This document shows positions 31,774 through 40,173 of a DNA stretch of 51,157 nucleotides, in pieces. How positions within the stretch are numbered: the stretch's first letter is position 1; each line of letters opens with the position of its first letter. The position numbers and the translations under genes were made by a program. The notes below the pieces were generated by a model. It did no database searches, was not told where the DNA came from, and saw only the letters and a list, made by a program, of their open reading frames with translations. This DNA comes from Elusimicrobia bacterium GWA2_66_18 (lineage in GTDB: Bacteria; Elusimicrobiota; Elusimicrobia; UBA1565; UBA9628): positions 106,434-157,590 of the forward strand of contig MGTX01000004.1 of assembly GCA_001799675.1 (NCBI GenBank), read 5' to 3'.

Positions 31774-32988
31774 CTAGGTCTCGGCGGCGTAGAGGTCTTT
31801 AATTCTCTCCCGGCGGCGCGCAAGCAGCACGCGGCGGCCGTCTACTAGAACCTCCGCGGCCCGCGGCCGGGAGTTGTATTGGCTGCTCATGGCAAAACCG
31901 TAGGCTCCCGCCTTGCCCACGGCGAGGATGTCCCCCCTCTCCATGGGCGGCAAGCTGCGTCCAAGCGCGAGGAAGTCTCCCGATTCGCAGACGGGCCCCA
32001 CCACGTCCACCGTGATCTTTCTCCCCCGCCTCGGCGTGACGGCTTCCACGGGATGCCATGCGCCGTACAGCGCCGGCCGGGGCAGGTCCGTCATCGCCCC
32101 GTCGACGATGAGGAAGCGGCGCATGCTGGTCTTCTTGCGGTAGAGCACGCGCGTAAGCAGTATCCCGGCGTCGGCGACGAGGTAGCGCCCCGGCTCCAGG
32201 AGCAGCCGCATCTGCGGCCACGGCGCGAAGGCGTCTTCGAGGACGCGGGCCATGGATGCGAGGGCAAAAGGCTTCTCGTCCTTGTAGGCGATGCCGATGC
32301 CCCCGCCGAGGTCCGCGAAAGAGAGGCGGATGCCCTCCTCTTCCAGGCGCCTAATGGTCCGCGCCACGCTCGCGGCGGCCAGTCGGTAGGGGTCCAGCGT
32401 CGTGATCTGCGAGCCTATGTGGCACTGGATGCCGACGACGCGCAGATGCGCGTCTCGCGAGGCCTTCCGGTACAGGGCCAGGGCCGCGGCGGTCTCCAGG
32501 CCGAACTTATTGCGCGCGCGCCCGGTGGTGAGGTGCGGATGCGTCCGCGGGTCCACGTCGGGGTTAAGGCGCACGCAGACCGGGGCACGGAGCTTAAGAC
32601 GCTTGGCCGTGCGCGCCAGGGCCTCCAGTTCCTCGACGGACTCCACATTGAAGGCGAGCAGACCCGCGCGCAGGCCCGCGGCCATCTCGTTCTCGGTCTT
32701 TCCCACTCCGGAGAAGACGATCTTGGAGGGCGCGAATCCCGCCCGCGCGGCCCGCGCCAACTCTCCGCCCGAGACGATGTCCGCTCCGGCGCCTGCGCGC
32801 GCCAGAACGCGCCCCAGGGCGCGGTTGGGGTTGGCCTTGAGGGCGTAGCAGACGAGGGGCTCGCGGCGCGTGAAGGCCCGGCGCAGGGCCTCGAGGCGAT
32901 CGCGCGCGACCGCGGCCGAGTACACGAAGAGCGGCGTGCCGTAGCGGCGGGCCAACGTCAGCGCGCATACGCCTCCCAAATCGATCAA
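31774..32988 (-). CDS. lysA: diaminopimelate decarboxylase
   Basis: 404 aa, group IV PLP decarboxylase. PLP lysine in CYALKANPNR, HIGSQI, LDLGGG-type motif (FADLGGGIG), phosphate-binding LLEPGRYLVADAG, and the active-site CESGDFLA near the C-terminus. It makes L-lysine from meso-diaminopimelate, a branch point with peptidoglycan synthesis. Overlaps the TPR gene upstream by ATGA. The operon context with murB and ftsZ is unusual but fits cell-wall supply. Confidence 0.95.
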   Translation of the reverse strand: MIDLGGVCALTLARRYGTPLFVYSAAVARDRLEALRRAFTRREPLVCYALKANPNRALGRVLARAGAGADIVSGGELARAARAGFAPSKIVFSGVGKTENEMAAGLRAGLLAFNVESVEELEALARTAKRLKLRAPVCVRLNPDVDPRTHPHLTTGRARNKFGLETAAALALYRKASRDAHLRVVGIQCHIGSQITTLDPYRLAAASVARTIRRLEEEGIRLSFADLGGGIGIAYKDEKPFALASMARVLEDAFAPWPQMRLLLEPGRYLVADAGILLTRVLYRKKTSMRRFLIVDGAMTDLPRPALYGAWHPVEAVTPRRGRKITVDVVGPVCESGDFLALGRSLPPMERGDILAVGKAGAYGFAMSSQYNSRPRAAEVLVDGRRVLLARRRERIKDLYAAET

Positions 32989-33950
32989 TGCTTCTTGGGC
33001 GCCGCCTTCTTGGCGGTCGCCGCGCGGCGGATGGCCTCGCGCAGGGCGGCCTGGGCCTTGAGGTCCTTGGGGTCGACCTTCAGCATGGCTTCCCAGGAAG
33101 CCTTGGCCTCATCCCAGCGTCCGAGCTTCTGGAAAGACATCGCCAGGCCCGCGTGCACGCGCTGGATCGGGATGCCGGGAAGCTCCGCGTTGGCGGCGCC
33201 GCATAGGCTGAAGTGGTCGACGGCCTCCTGGAACTTGCCCGCGTCGAGCGCGATCTGGCCCAGATAGTACTCCGCTCGGCGCGCGAAGTCCCCTCCCGCG
33301 ATCTTGAGTTGGCCGAAGGAGGCCAGGGCGCGGCCCATCTGTTTGGATCCCCACAGGCTCACGCCCAGGTTCTCCTCGACGACGGGATCGGCCGGGTCGA
33401 TGAACTTCAGGCGCTCATATTCGCTCACCGCCTCCGGGAACATCCCCAGGTGGTAGTAAAGCTTGGCGGTCATCATGCGGACTTCCTTGTCCTCGGGGTA
33501 GTGGCGCAGGAAGCGCTTGTACTCGGTGAGGGCGAACGGGAAGAGTCCCTCGTCCTGATACATGATCCCGAGGCAGTAAAAGATCTTCGGGTCGAGCGCG
33601 CCCAGGTCGCGGGCCTCCTCGAGCACGCTGATGGCCTCCACGTAGGAATCCTTGCCCCTCTCGAAGAGCAGCGTGCCCAGTTCGACGAGGGCCGAGATGT
33701 CCTGCGGGTTCGCCTTGAGGCGCTCCTGGGCCGAGTTGATCTGCGCGTTGAGCTGCGGCGGGGCCGGAAAGCCCGCGCGGGGACGCGGCATGGGCTTGTC
33801 ACGCAGCATCCACCAGAGCGATCCGAAGAGCGCCGCGATGGAGAATCCCGCCGCCCCCATCAGGACGCGACCCTTGAGCCACTGCGCCCCCAGTCGCCAG
33901 GGAGCGCGGACGGCCTTAAGGCGCGGCTCGTCCGCGGTCCTGCTCGTCAC
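32985..33950 (-). CDS. membrane-anchored TPR protein
   Basis: 321 aa. One transmembrane helix at about 31-48 (MGAAGFSIAALFGSLWWML), then a Pro-rich linker, then five to six TPR motifs (for example LVELGTLLFERGKDSYVEAI, YCLGIMYQDEGLFPFALTEY, AKLYYHLGMFPEAVSEY, AMSFQKLGRWDEAKASW). The C-terminus is Lys/Ala-rich. It overlaps rpsA and lysA by ATGA on both sides. A scaffold role in the envelope is likely; partner unknown. Confidence 0.8.
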   Translation of the reverse strand: MTSRTADEPRLKAVRAPWRLGAQWLKGRVLMGAAGFSIAALFGSLWWMLRDKPMPRPRAGFPAPPQLNAQINSAQERLKANPQDISALVELGTLLFERGKDSYVEAISVLEEARDLGALDPKIFYCLGIMYQDEGLFPFALTEYKRFLRHYPEDKEVRMMTAKLYYHLGMFPEAVSEYERLKFIDPADPVVEENLGVSLWGSKQMGRALASFGQLKIAGGDFARRAEYYLGQIALDAGKFQEAVDHFSLCGAANAELPGIPIQRVHAGLAMSFQKLGRWDEAKASWEAMLKVDPKDLKAQAALREAIRRAATAKKAAPKKH

Positions 33951-35161
33951 CCCTTATCCTCCGGGGAGAGGAGTTGGCCCAGCGTCAGCGGCGGCGGGGC
34001 CTTCATATACTGGGCCACGCGCTTGCGGTCGTGTATCTCGCTGAACTTGAGCGTGGAGGCGCGGATCTCGAAGTTCGCGAAGTCCACGCCCAGCACGATC
34101 GCCTTGATCGGGTCGCCGATCTTGTAGACGATATCCGTATCGCACTCGGCGGCCGGCACGAACGCGTTCGTCTTTGAATCGATCTCGAAACGCACGCCGT
34201 GCGCCCCAACCTCGGTGATCTTCCCCGAGACCGTAGACTTAGCAATGAAGCGGCGCTTGAGGGCGTCGGCCGGGTTCGGCTGGAGCTGCTTGATGCCCAG
34301 GAAGAGGATCTCGCCCTCCTTCTCGGGCTTAACGAGGACCTTGACCTTGAGCTTCTGGCCTCGCTCAAAGGCGGCCGGGTCCGGCTTGCCCCAGGCCATG
34401 TCGGGCGCGCGCACCATGCCCTCGAGTCCCCCGATGTCGATGATCAGGCTCTCGGAAGAGACGCGCACGATCCGCCCGATGCGCACCTCGCCGGGGCGCA
34501 GCTCGGAGGTGATCTTGACTTTGCGCTTGCCGGCCTCTTCCTCGAGCACCGCTTTGCGCGACAGCACGAGTTGGCGCTTGGAGGCGTTGACCTCGATGAC
34601 GTAGCAGCGAACGCCGGTGCCCACCATCTTCTTCGGGTCGCGCACGGGGCGCAGGTCGGCCAGCGACGCCGGCAGGAAGGCCTGCACGCCCTGGACGTCC
34701 ACGATGAAGCCTCCCTTGACCGAGGACGACACGAGGCCGCGCACGCGCTGCTTCTCCGCGTGGGCCTTCACCGCCATCTCCCAACCGAGTTCGATCTTGG
34801 CCTTGAGGTGGGAGAGCGCGATGCCTCCGCCCTTGAGCCCGCCGACCTTGATGACGGGCACGCGCTGGCCCGGCGTCGGAGCCGGGTGATTGGGAGTCGA
34901 GAGGTCCGACACGAATTCGACCAAGGGCACCGCGCCCTCGTTCTTCTCGCCCACGTCGACGAGGACCGCGTCCTTGGTCACGGCGATCACCTTCACCCAG
35001 GCCACCTTGTGCTCGGCGAGCTTCTCGGAAGTGGCGGCCTGTTGTGCGAGCAGCGCCTCCATGGTCTCGCCCTCATGGCCGGGCTCGTTCTCCGCATCCC
35101 CCGTCTCGGGGCCCGCCTTCTCCCAGGCCCCGGTGTTCAAGTCGGTCTTCGACTGCTCCAT
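33947..35161 (-). CDS. rpsA: 30S ribosomal protein S1
   Basis: 404 aa with four S1 (OB-fold) repeats, starting at about 50 (VAWVKVIAVTKDAVLVDVGEK), 140 (RVRGLVSSSVKGGFIVDVQG), 225 (VRIGRIVRVSSESLIIDIGG) and 310 (VSGKITEVGAHGVRFEID). An acidic N-terminal extension precedes them. E. coli S1 has six repeats; four are common in Gram-positives and other phyla. It helps mRNA binding on the 30S subunit. AGGAGG precedes the ATG. The cmk-plsC-rpsA order is conserved in many bacteria. S1 may matter less for leaderless mRNAs. Confidence 0.92.
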   Translation of the reverse strand: MEQSKTDLNTGAWEKAGPETGDAENEPGHEGETMEALLAQQAATSEKLAEHKVAWVKVIAVTKDAVLVDVGEKNEGAVPLVEFVSDLSTPNHPAPTPGQRVPVIKVGGLKGGGIALSHLKAKIELGWEMAVKAHAEKQRVRGLVSSSVKGGFIVDVQGVQAFLPASLADLRPVRDPKKMVGTGVRCYVIEVNASKRQLVLSRKAVLEEEAGKRKVKITSELRPGEVRIGRIVRVSSESLIIDIGGLEGMVRAPDMAWGKPDPAAFERGQKLKVKVLVKPEKEGEILFLGIKQLQPNPADALKRRFIAKSTVSGKITEVGAHGVRFEIDSKTNAFVPAAECDTDIVYKIGDPIKAIVLGVDFANFEIRASTLKFSEIHDRKRVAQYMKAPPPLTLGQLLSPEDKG

Positions 35162-35176
35162 ATCCTTCCTCCTGAA

Positions 35177-35776
35177 TCAGATCCTTAATAAAGAATTCAC
35201 GGCGTCCATCACGGCCCGGGCGTACGCCAGGGCCGCCTCGCGCCCCTCATCTTGAGCCGCCTGCAAAGGCGCGCCGAAGCGGACCTCGAACGGCCGCGAC
35301 CACGGGAAATCCGCTGTTCCCCGCACGCACACGGGGAGCACGGGCGCTCCCGTGCGCGCAGACAAGAACGCCACGCCCGTCTTGGGCGGACGGCTCTCTC
35401 CGGGACGCACGCGCGTGCCTTCGGGGAAGATGGCCAGAGAGTCGCCCCTCTCCAAGACGGCCAGGGCCGTGCGCATCGCCCCCAGGTCCGCTCCGCCGCG
35501 GTCGAGGGGAATGCAGCCCGCGGACCGGAAGAACCAGTCCAGCGCCGGGTTCTCGAAGAGCTCCTTCTTGCCGAGGAAACGCGGCCGCCGCGCCGGCCCG
35601 ATCGCCGCGGCCAGCAGAGGCGCGTCGACCACGCTGACGTGGTTGCAGGCCACGAGCAACGCCCCCGAGCGAGGGACCCGCTCCAACCCCGTCACGCGCA
35701 GACCCCAGACCGCTTGCGCGAGCGCGCGGACGAAACCCTCGCTCCACAGCCGGCAGCGCCCGTCCGCGTCGCTCAT
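35177..35776 (-). CDS. plsC: 1-acyl-sn-glycerol-3-phosphate acyltransferase
   Basis: 199 aa. The catalytic HxxxxD motif is NHVSVVD (about 46-52), followed by the glycerol-phosphate site FPEGTRVRPGES (about 117-128) and KTGVAFLSARTGAPVLPV. It adds the second acyl chain to make phosphatidic acid at the membrane. GpsA at 18014 supplies the precursor. Overlaps cmk by ATGA. Confidence 0.93.
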   Translation of the reverse strand: MSDADGRCRLWSEGFVRALAQAVWGLRVTGLERVPRSGALLVACNHVSVVDAPLLAAAIGPARRPRFLGKKELFENPALDWFFRSAGCIPLDRGGADLGAMRTALAVLERGDSLAIFPEGTRVRPGESRPPKTGVAFLSARTGAPVLPVCVRGTADFPWSRPFEVRFGAPLQAAQDEGREAALAYARAVMDAVNSLLRI

Positions 35777-36477
35777 CCGGCATTCCGCTTCGCTTTGCGG
35801 CGCACATGACGGAGAATCCGGTCGGCGACTTGGTGCATGGTGAGGTGGGTCGAATCGATGACCAGGGCATCCGGCGCCTGCTTGAGGGGGTTGATCTCGC
35901 GCTTGAGGTCGTTGAGATCGCGCTTGAGGATGGCGGAGAGGATGGCGCCCCTGTCGGCCTCCTGGCCCGCGGCCTTGAGCTGGCGGTAGCGGCGCGAGGC
36001 GCGCTCCTCGGGGCTGGCGTCCAGATAGATCTTGGCGTCCGCATCGGGGAAGACGTGAGTGGTGATGTCTCGGCCCTCCATCACGATGGAGCCGCTTGCG
36101 CCGAGTTCCCGCTGGAGCTTGGAGAGAAACTTGCGCACGCCGGGATTGGCGGCGACGCGCGAGGAGTTGACGCTGACGCGCTCATCGCGAATCTGGAGCG
36201 TGACGCCCTGTCCGTCGAGGAACGTCTTGAGGGTGGTCCCCCCCTCTTCGACCGGCTTGAACTCCCAATGGTGGCGCTTGGCCAGGGCGAGGACCGCCTG
36301 GTCGTCGTCGAGGTCCACGCCCGACTCGAGGGCCTTCCAGGTGAGGGCCCGGTACATCTCTCCGGTGTTGATGAACTTGTACCCGAGGGCCTTGGCGACG
36401 AGTCCTCCCACGGTGGACTTGCCCACTCCGGCCGGGCCGTCCATGGCGATGATGAGGCCGCGGCGACGGGCCTTCAT
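35773..36477 (-). CDS. cmk: cytidylate kinase
   Basis: 234 aa. P-loop MDGPAGVGKST, NTGEMYRALTW, GRDITTHVFPDADAKIYLDA and a RRYRQLKA lid. Phosphorylates CMP and dCMP. The insertion after the first 60 residues is longer than average. ATGA overlaps with both hisC upstream and plsC downstream point to translational coupling. Confidence 0.95.
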   Translation of the reverse strand: MKARRRGLIIAMDGPAGVGKSTVGGLVAKALGYKFINTGEMYRALTWKALESGVDLDDDQAVLALAKRHHWEFKPVEEGGTTLKTFLDGQGVTLQIRDERVSVNSSRVAANPGVRKFLSKLQRELGASGSIVMEGRDITTHVFPDADAKIYLDASPEERASRRYRQLKAAGQEADRGAILSAILKRDLNDLKREINPLKQAPDALVIDSTHLTMHQVADRILRHVRRKAKRNAG

Positions 36478-37586
36478 GCGACCGCCGCCGACCGGCGAGG
36501 AAGGGCCTTGTGCAGGGCCTTGAGCAGGGTCTTGTTCTGGGTCGGCGTGCCTATCGAGACGCGGATGAACTGCGGCAGGCCGTACTCGTCTAGGGGACGC
36601 ACGATCACGCCCTGGCGCAGGAGCGCCTTGAACAACTCCCGCCCCGGCAAAGGCGAGCGCGCGAAGACGAAATTGGTGGCCGACTCCCCGACGCCGAAGC
36701 CCAGGTCGCCCATGCCGCGAGCCACGAACGCGCGCTGCGCCTCGTTGAGCGCCACGGTGCGCTGGACGAAGGTGAAATCCTTGAGCGCCGCGACGCAGGC
36801 CTGCTGGGCCGGGAGGTTCACGTTGAAGGGCATTCGGATGCGGTCGAGCCAGCCGACCAACTCGGGATCGCCGACCGCGTAGCCGACGCGCAGACCCGCC
36901 AGGCCGTAGGCCTTTGAGAAGGTCCGCAGCACGACGAGGTTATCGTGCTCGGCCACGAGATCCGAGAGGCTGCGCGGATAGCCCGGGATCGCCTGCGCGA
37001 AATGGAAATAAGCCTCGTCGAGGACGACGAGCGCGGTCTTGGGCGCGGCCTTGAGCAGGGCCGAAATCTCGTCGGAGGTGTTGTAGGTGCCGGTCGGGTT
37101 GTTCGGATTGGCGACGAAGACGAGCTTGGTGCGCGGGCTGGTGGCCTTGGCCATGAGCTCCAGGTCATGGGTCCAGTCCGTCATCGGGACCTCGATGACG
37201 CGCGCGCCCATCAGAGCGGCCTGCTGTTTAAAGCGGATGAAGCCGTGCTGGGAGACCACGACCTCGTCCTCCGTCTCCAGGAACGCCTCACAGAGGAGCC
37301 GGATGATCTCGTCGGAGCCGTTGCCGACGATCACGGACTCGGGCCGCACCGTATGGAACCGGCCCAGCGCCGCACGCAGTTCGGGGCTGGCGCCCTCCGG
37401 ATAGAGAGCGTTGGACTTTCCCGCGCGGCGATAGACGGCCATGGCGCGGGGCGAGGGGCCCAGCGGGTTCTCGTTGGAGGCGAGTTTGATCACGGACCGC
37501 AGTCCCAGCTCGCGCTGGACCGATGCGATGGACTTGCCGGGCTGATAAGGGAAGATTTCGCGCAAGGCGCGTCGCGGCGGGGTCAT
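36474..37586 (-). CDS. hisC: HisC-family aminotransferase
   Basis: 370 aa from the ATG that overlaps the pgeF stop; an upstream in-frame start at 37595 is less likely. Class-I/II PLP aminotransferase: KLASNENPLGPSP, GNGSDEIIRLL, NPNNPTGTY, and PLP lysine in TFSKAYGLAGLRVGYA. Histidinol-phosphate aminotransferase is the standard call, but no other his gene is near. In several phyla a hisC paralogue lies with tyrA, aroA and cmk and serves aromatic amino acids; that role is possible here, although tyrA and aroA are absent. Confidence 0.85.
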   Translation of the reverse strand: MTPPRRALREIFPYQPGKSIASVQRELGLRSVIKLASNENPLGPSPRAMAVYRRAGKSNALYPEGASPELRAALGRFHTVRPESVIVGNGSDEIIRLLCEAFLETEDEVVVSQHGFIRFKQQAALMGARVIEVPMTDWTHDLELMAKATSPRTKLVFVANPNNPTGTYNTSDEISALLKAAPKTALVVLDEAYFHFAQAIPGYPRSLSDLVAEHDNLVVLRTFSKAYGLAGLRVGYAVGDPELVGWLDRIRMPFNVNLPAQQACVAALKDFTFVQRTVALNEAQRAFVARGMGDLGFGVGESATNFVFARSPLPGRELFKALLRQGVIVRPLDEYGLPQFIRVSIGTPTQNKTLLKALHKALPRRSAAVA

Positions 37587-38311
37587 GAAGGCCATTTTTC
37601 GAGAGACAGGAGCGCCAGCATCCGCGCGTCCCGCTTGTCCCTCCTGAATGAGAAATAATCGTCCGGATGCGACGCCGTGCACGGCGCGACGGTCGAGATG
37701 CGCTCGGGACGCAGCCCCGCCGAACGGAGTTGACGGTTCGTCTCCGCGGCCAGATCCAGGAAAAGGTCCCCGCCTCGGCGCAGGAACGAAGACGCCGGAA
37801 AATCATTCTCGAACTCGGCCCCGACTTTATAGCAGCAAGGACCGATATGAGGCCCCGCCGCGGCGAAGAGCCGTTCCGGCTCGATGCCCAGAAACTTCCA
37901 CATCGCCGTCGCGGCGTGAAGGGCCATGCCCGCGGCGGTCCCCCGCCAACCGGCATGGAACACCCCTGCGGTCTTGCCGCCATCGGACCAGAGAAAAAGG
38001 GGCACGCAATCGGCGGCATAAACGGCGACCGAGCGGCCCTCGTCGTCGGGACCGAGGATCCAACCGTCTCCCTCCAAGCCCGGCGCCGAGTGGACGGCGC
38101 GATGGACGATCGTTCCGTGGACCTGATTCAAGGTCATCGGCTCGGGAAGGCCGAGTTTCGCCGCCGCTTCTCGGCGTCGAGCTGCGTCCTTCATGTTCCC
38201 GAGCCGCCGGGTCGTCACGCCGTGCCGCAGGCCGAGTTCGGAGAGCCTGGCGTTGACCAGGAATCCGTCCCTTTCAAGCCACTCGCGCGTCGTCACGCTA
38301 GGCGGCGGCAT
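37583..38311 (-). CDS. pgeF: PgeF/YlmD-family peptidoglycan-editing factor (DUF152)
   Basis: 242 aa. Metal-site motifs of the family: LNQVHGTIVH, YAADCVPLFL, FHAGWRGTAAGM and GPHIGPCCYKVG. Homologues are called polyphenol oxidase/laccase or purine nucleoside phosphorylase-like; in E. coli the protein limits wrong amino acids in peptidoglycan stems. In Firmicutes it lies just after ftsZ (ylmD), and here too it is in the ftsZ operon. Overlaps the kinase gene upstream by 14 bases. Confidence 0.93.
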   Translation of the reverse strand: MPPPSVTTREWLERDGFLVNARLSELGLRHGVTTRRLGNMKDAARRREAAAKLGLPEPMTLNQVHGTIVHRAVHSAPGLEGDGWILGPDDEGRSVAVYAADCVPLFLWSDGGKTAGVFHAGWRGTAAGMALHAATAMWKFLGIEPERLFAAAGPHIGPCCYKVGAEFENDFPASSFLRRGGDLFLDLAAETNRQLRSAGLRPERISTVAPCTASHPDDYFSFRRDKRDARMLALLSLEKWPS

Positions 38312-39014
38312 GATCGGGGACCAGGACCTTGGGGCGCATCTCAGGCGTGCGGCGCATGGGACGCACCCACTTGGTGAAGATCGAAGGCTTCAGCGAGTGC
38401 TCGTGCACGAGGCGCACGACCTCGCCGACGGGCTGGAAGCTCTCCCACTTGATGCGAAGGATGCGCACGCCGGCCTGCTCCATCTCGCCTATGAACTGGT
38501 CGTAGTTCCGCTTGAGCATGCGCAGGTAATCGAGGCTGATCATCTGCTCCATCACGCGGCCGCGAGAGTTGATGCGCTTGATCGCGGTCTCGGGCCGGCA
38601 GTCGAGATAGATGAGGATCTGAGGAAACACCAGCTCGCGCAGGACCATATTGTCGAAGAGGTCGAGATAGGTGTTGTAGTCCAGGTCCGTGATGAGCTTG
38701 TCGGGGTGCTCGTTGAGCATCCGCGCAAAGATGGTGTCCTCCCAGATGGTCCGATCCTGGACCACGCCGCGGATCTTTCCTAGACTGATGCGGGCGACGA
38801 ACTCGCGGTGCTGGCGGAAGCGGTGGTTGAGAAGCCAGACCTGCATCATGGTCCCGTAGCCCTTCATGTCCTTGTAGAAGCGCTCGAGATAGGGGTTGCC
38901 GTCGACCTCCTCCAGGATGGGCTCGAAGTTGAGCGCGCTCGCGAGATCCATGGTGAGGGTGGATTTTCCCACCCCGATCGTTCCCGCGATGCCTATGTAT
39001 CCTTCTGCGAACAT
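38298..39014 (-). CDS. deoxynucleoside kinase
   Basis: 238 aa. P-loop GIAGTIGVGKST (about 8-19), substrate motif EEVDGNPYLERFY, DRTIWED (DRS-type motif), and the lid INSRGRVMEQ. The family phosphorylates deoxyadenosine, deoxyguanosine or related nucleosides; substrate cannot be told by eye. A GGAGA ribosome site precedes the ATG. Nucleotide salvage links it loosely with cmk in the same operon. Confidence 0.9.
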   Translation of the reverse strand: MFAEGYIGIAGTIGVGKSTLTMDLASALNFEPILEEVDGNPYLERFYKDMKGYGTMMQVWLLNHRFRQHREFVARISLGKIRGVVQDRTIWEDTIFARMLNEHPDKLITDLDYNTYLDLFDNMVLRELVFPQILIYLDCRPETAIKRINSRGRVMEQMISLDYLRMLKRNYDQFIGEMEQAGVRILRIKWESFQPVGEVVRLVHEHSLKPSIFTKWVRPMRRTPEMRPKVLVPDHAAA

Positions 39015-39044
39015 AATGTGTCTCCTTAGAAAAGTTTCCCCGGA

Positions 39045-40124
39045 TCACGTCGGCTTGATCTCCTGTTCAATGCCCCGCAGCGCGAGCTTCAGGTCGTCGG
39101 GGCTGGAGGCGGCCGCCAGGACCTCCGCCTCCGTCGCAAGCCCGTCCCTGAAAAATTTGACCAGAGACTGGTTGAACGTCTGCATTCCGTAGAACTGTCC
39201 CTTGGTCAGGGCCTGGAGGATCTCCTGCGCTTTGTTGTCTTCGATCTGCTTGCGCACATGCGGCGTGTTGATGAGAATCTCCACGGCGGGCAAGCGTCCT
39301 CCCTTGCTGGAGGCCAGCAGGCGCTGGCTGATGATGGCCTTGAGGCACTCGGCGAGCTGCAAACGCACGAGTTGCTGCTGGTGCGGCGGATAGAGGTCCA
39401 CGACGCGGGAGATGGTCTGGATGGCGTCGATGGTATGCAGGGTCGCGAAGACGAGGTGGCCGGTCAGCGCCGCGGTGATGGCGGCCGAGGTCGTCTCCGG
39501 ATCGCGCATCTCGCCGATGAGGATGATGTCCGGGTCCTGGCGCATGGCCATCTTGAGGCCGTCGGCGTAGGATTGCGTGTCCTCGCCGATCTCGCGCTGG
39601 CTGACGACGGCCTTCTTATCTTTGTGCACGAACTCGATGGGGTCTTCGATGGTGAGGATGTGCTCGGAACGGTTGTCGTTGACATAGTCCATCATCGCGG
39701 CCAGCGTCGACGACTTGCCGGCGCCCGTAATGCCCGTGACAAGCACAAGGCCGCGGTTGTTGTCGGCGATCTTCTTGAGGGTCGCGACCGGCAGATGCAG
39801 ATCCTGGAGGGTGGGAATCTGGGTGCTGATATAGCGCACCGCCAGGCACAGCTTCTGACGCTGGCGATAGGCGTTGACGCGGAAGCGCGCCACCTCCCCG
39901 GCCTGGAAGGAGAAGTCGCACTCGCCGCGCTCCAAGTAGAGCTTCTTGGCCCGACCCGAGGCGACCTGCATCAGCATCTGCTCGACCTCGACGGCAGGAA
40001 TCGCGTCCGCGCAGATCTGGGAGAGTTCTCCGTCCACGCGGATGTAAGCGGGCCCCCCGGAGCGCACATGCAGGTCGCTGCCGCGTTTGTTGACGAGGAC
40101 TTGGAGCAGTTCTTGAAGACTCAT
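39045..40124 (-). CDS. pilT: type IV pilus retraction ATPase PilT-like
   Basis: 359 aa. N-terminal PAS-like region with SDLHVRSG, Walker A GITGAGKSST, Asp box LTIEDPIEFVHKDKK, Walker B LIGEMRDPETTSAAI, His box GHLVFATLHT. The C-terminal AIRNLIRE motif of classical PilT is replaced by VRKQIEDNK, so PilT or PilU. It drives pilus retraction (twitching). AGGAGG precedes the ATG. It is unusual directly after ftsZ; PilZ, CheX and CheY-like proteins elsewhere in the window may belong to the same motility programme. Confidence 0.92.
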   Translation of the reverse strand: MSLQELLQVLVNKRGSDLHVRSGGPAYIRVDGELSQICADAIPAVEVEQMLMQVASGRAKKLYLERGECDFSFQAGEVARFRVNAYRQRQKLCLAVRYISTQIPTLQDLHLPVATLKKIADNNRGLVLVTGITGAGKSSTLAAMMDYVNDNRSEHILTIEDPIEFVHKDKKAVVSQREIGEDTQSYADGLKMAMRQDPDIILIGEMRDPETTSAAITAALTGHLVFATLHTIDAIQTISRVVDLYPPHQQQLVRLQLAECLKAIISQRLLASSKGGRLPAVEILINTPHVRKQIEDNKAQEILQALTKGQFYGMQTFNQSLVKFFRDGLATEAEVLAAASSPDDLKLALRGIEQEIKPT

Positions 40125-40173
40125 GGTCGCCTCCTACGGCGATGGATGCGACCATTTCCGCGCATAGGCTTGG

